The notes under the pieces: model-generated | Seen by the model: only the letters and a program-made list of their open reading frames with translations | What the model was told of the DNA's origin: nothing | Database searches by the model: none | Assembly: GCA_024644145.1 (NCBI GenBank) | Contig: JAHELO010000161.1 | Location: 1-5,062 of the forward strand | DNA from: Christiangramia sp. | Lineage (GTDB): Bacteria > Bacteroidota > Bacteroidia > Flavobacteriales > Flavobacteriaceae | DNA: 5,062 bases | Reading direction: 5' to 3' | In this document: in pieces, positions 4,409 through 5,062 of the stretch | Layout of the letters: every line of letters begins with the position of its first letter | Position numbering within the stretch: position 1 is the first letter of the stretch | Program-made: the position numbers and the translations under genes

Positions 4409-5062
4409 CCCGGCTTTATCTATTTCAGACAATAGCCAGAGATAGTCCTGCCGGTTAGAAACGAAGTCCAGACCTGAAATATCTATTACCTGCACTTTCA
4501 TATTACTCTGAGATTTAATGAAATTCAGGTAACTTTTATTGATATCCACCAGATACTCCGGCTGTATGTTCTGTTCATAATCCCGGCCACGCTTCTTGAT
4601 ATTTTCCAGCAGTCGCTCGGTATTCTGATATAGGTAAATATAAAGCTCTGGCTTTACAAGTTCCTTGTACATCAGGTGAAAAAGCTTGTGGTATAAAGAA
4701 TATTCATCTTCATGTAACGTGATCTTGGCAAAGATGAGCGATTTAAATACATCATAATCTGAAATCACAAAATCCTTAAAAAGATCGTATTGCGCCAGGT
4801 CATCTGAAAGTTGCTGGGACCGGTCTGCCAGGAACGACATTTCCAATGGGAAGGCATAGCGCTCTTTATGTTCATAGAATTTCGGCAGGAACGGGTTATC
4901 CTTAAATCTTTCCAGAATAAGTTTCGCGTTAAAATCCTGAGAGATCATCGTGGAAAAACTGGTTTTCCCCGCACCTATATTCCCTTCTACTGCAATATAA
5001 TTACAGGCGGGGAAATTATAGTGCTGCCCCGGTTTTTCAAGCTTGCCCGCTGTGACCTCTAT
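4403..5062 (-). CDS. Deoxynucleoside kinase domain, N-terminus beyond window; probable C-terminal half of an HPPK (FolK) fusion
   Basis: The frame is open from the stop at 4403-4405 to the right edge, giving 219 residues. The kinase domain starts with the strand YIAVEG and P-loop GNIGAGKT (window residues 22-34, K33 at 4964-4966). It continues through LILERFKDNPFLPKFY (45-60) and SFLADR, the DYDVFKSLIFAK region, and the basic lid NIKKRGRDYEQNI, which is the order of the dCK/dGK family that phosphorylates deoxynucleosides for salvage. An ATG at 4946-4948 is not the start because it would cut off the P-loop. Upstream of the P-loop at least 21 further residues are in frame (VTAGKLEKPGQHYNFPACN and neighbours) with no ATG, GTG or TTG, so the protein extends out of the window. 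From memory, Flavobacteriaceae carry proteins in which 6-hydroxymethyl-dihydropterin pyrophosphokinase (FolK) precedes this kinase, and the linker fits. The fusion partner itself is not visible. Confidence 0.88.
   Translation of the reverse strand: MEVTAGKLEKPGQHYNFPACNYIAVEGNIGAGKTSFSTMISQDFNAKLILERFKDNPFLPKFYEHKERYAFPLEMSFLADRSQQLSDDLAQYDLFKDFVISDYDVFKSLIFAKITLHEDEYSLYHKLFHLMYKELVKPELYIYLYQNTERLLENIKKRGRDYEQNIQPEYLVDINKSYLNFIKSQSNMKVQVIDISGLDFVSNRQDYLWLLSEIDKAGK

Overview
The window looks like chromosomal DNA of a marine-type Flavobacteriaceae bacterium (Bacteroidota), with a Gramella/Christiangramia, Zunongwangia or Salegentibacter-like flavour. The reasons are moderately low GC, start codons without Shine-Dalgarno sequences, a Bacteroidetes-type -7 box (TAnnTTTG) in front of one gene, signal peptides ending in G-Q-E, and proteins whose closest remembered relatives are flavobacterial. 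The genus assignment is inference. No tRNA, rRNA, CRISPR array, IS element or other sign of recent mobility is visible.

Layout, left to right. A secreted protein gene (1-660, minus) runs off the left edge and appears to hold two ferredoxin-like/dimeric alpha-beta-barrel repeats. Next is a 252-bp intergenic stretch (661-912) with two operator-like or structured dyads and a terminator-like hairpin. Three minus-strand genes follow in the transcription order TerB-like small acidic protein (2780-3115), PycTM-type three-helix membrane protein (2151-2711) and DUF1624/HGSNAT-like multipass acyltransferase-family protein (913-2097). Their gaps are 68 and 53 bp. The trio is bracketed by a strong hairpin at 3226-3253, which ends the upstream gene, and a weaker one at 866-885, so it may be one transcription unit. 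Upstream of it is a second small secreted protein (3274-3705, minus), also with a ferredoxin-like pattern.

A divergent intergenic region (3706-3860) separates this from the only plus-strand gene, a SpoU/TrmH-family RNA 2'-O-methyltransferase. That gene appears to be transcribed from a -7 box placed so close to the ATG that the mRNA would be leaderless or nearly so. It converges, with only 5 bp between the stop codons, on a deoxynucleoside kinase domain (4403-5062, minus). The kinase frame stays open through its P-loop to the right edge with no possible start codon, so it is probably the C-terminal half of a longer protein. A folK (HPPK)-kinase fusion is the best guess.

The most interesting element is the PycTM-family protein. 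This is the membrane effector fold of Pycsar anti-phage systems, but here it has no nucleotide cyclase on either side. Its neighbours are a TerB-like protein and a membrane acyltransferase-like protein. Whether this is an orphan effector, a housekeeping relative or part of an undescribed membrane stress cassette cannot be settled from the sequence alone.
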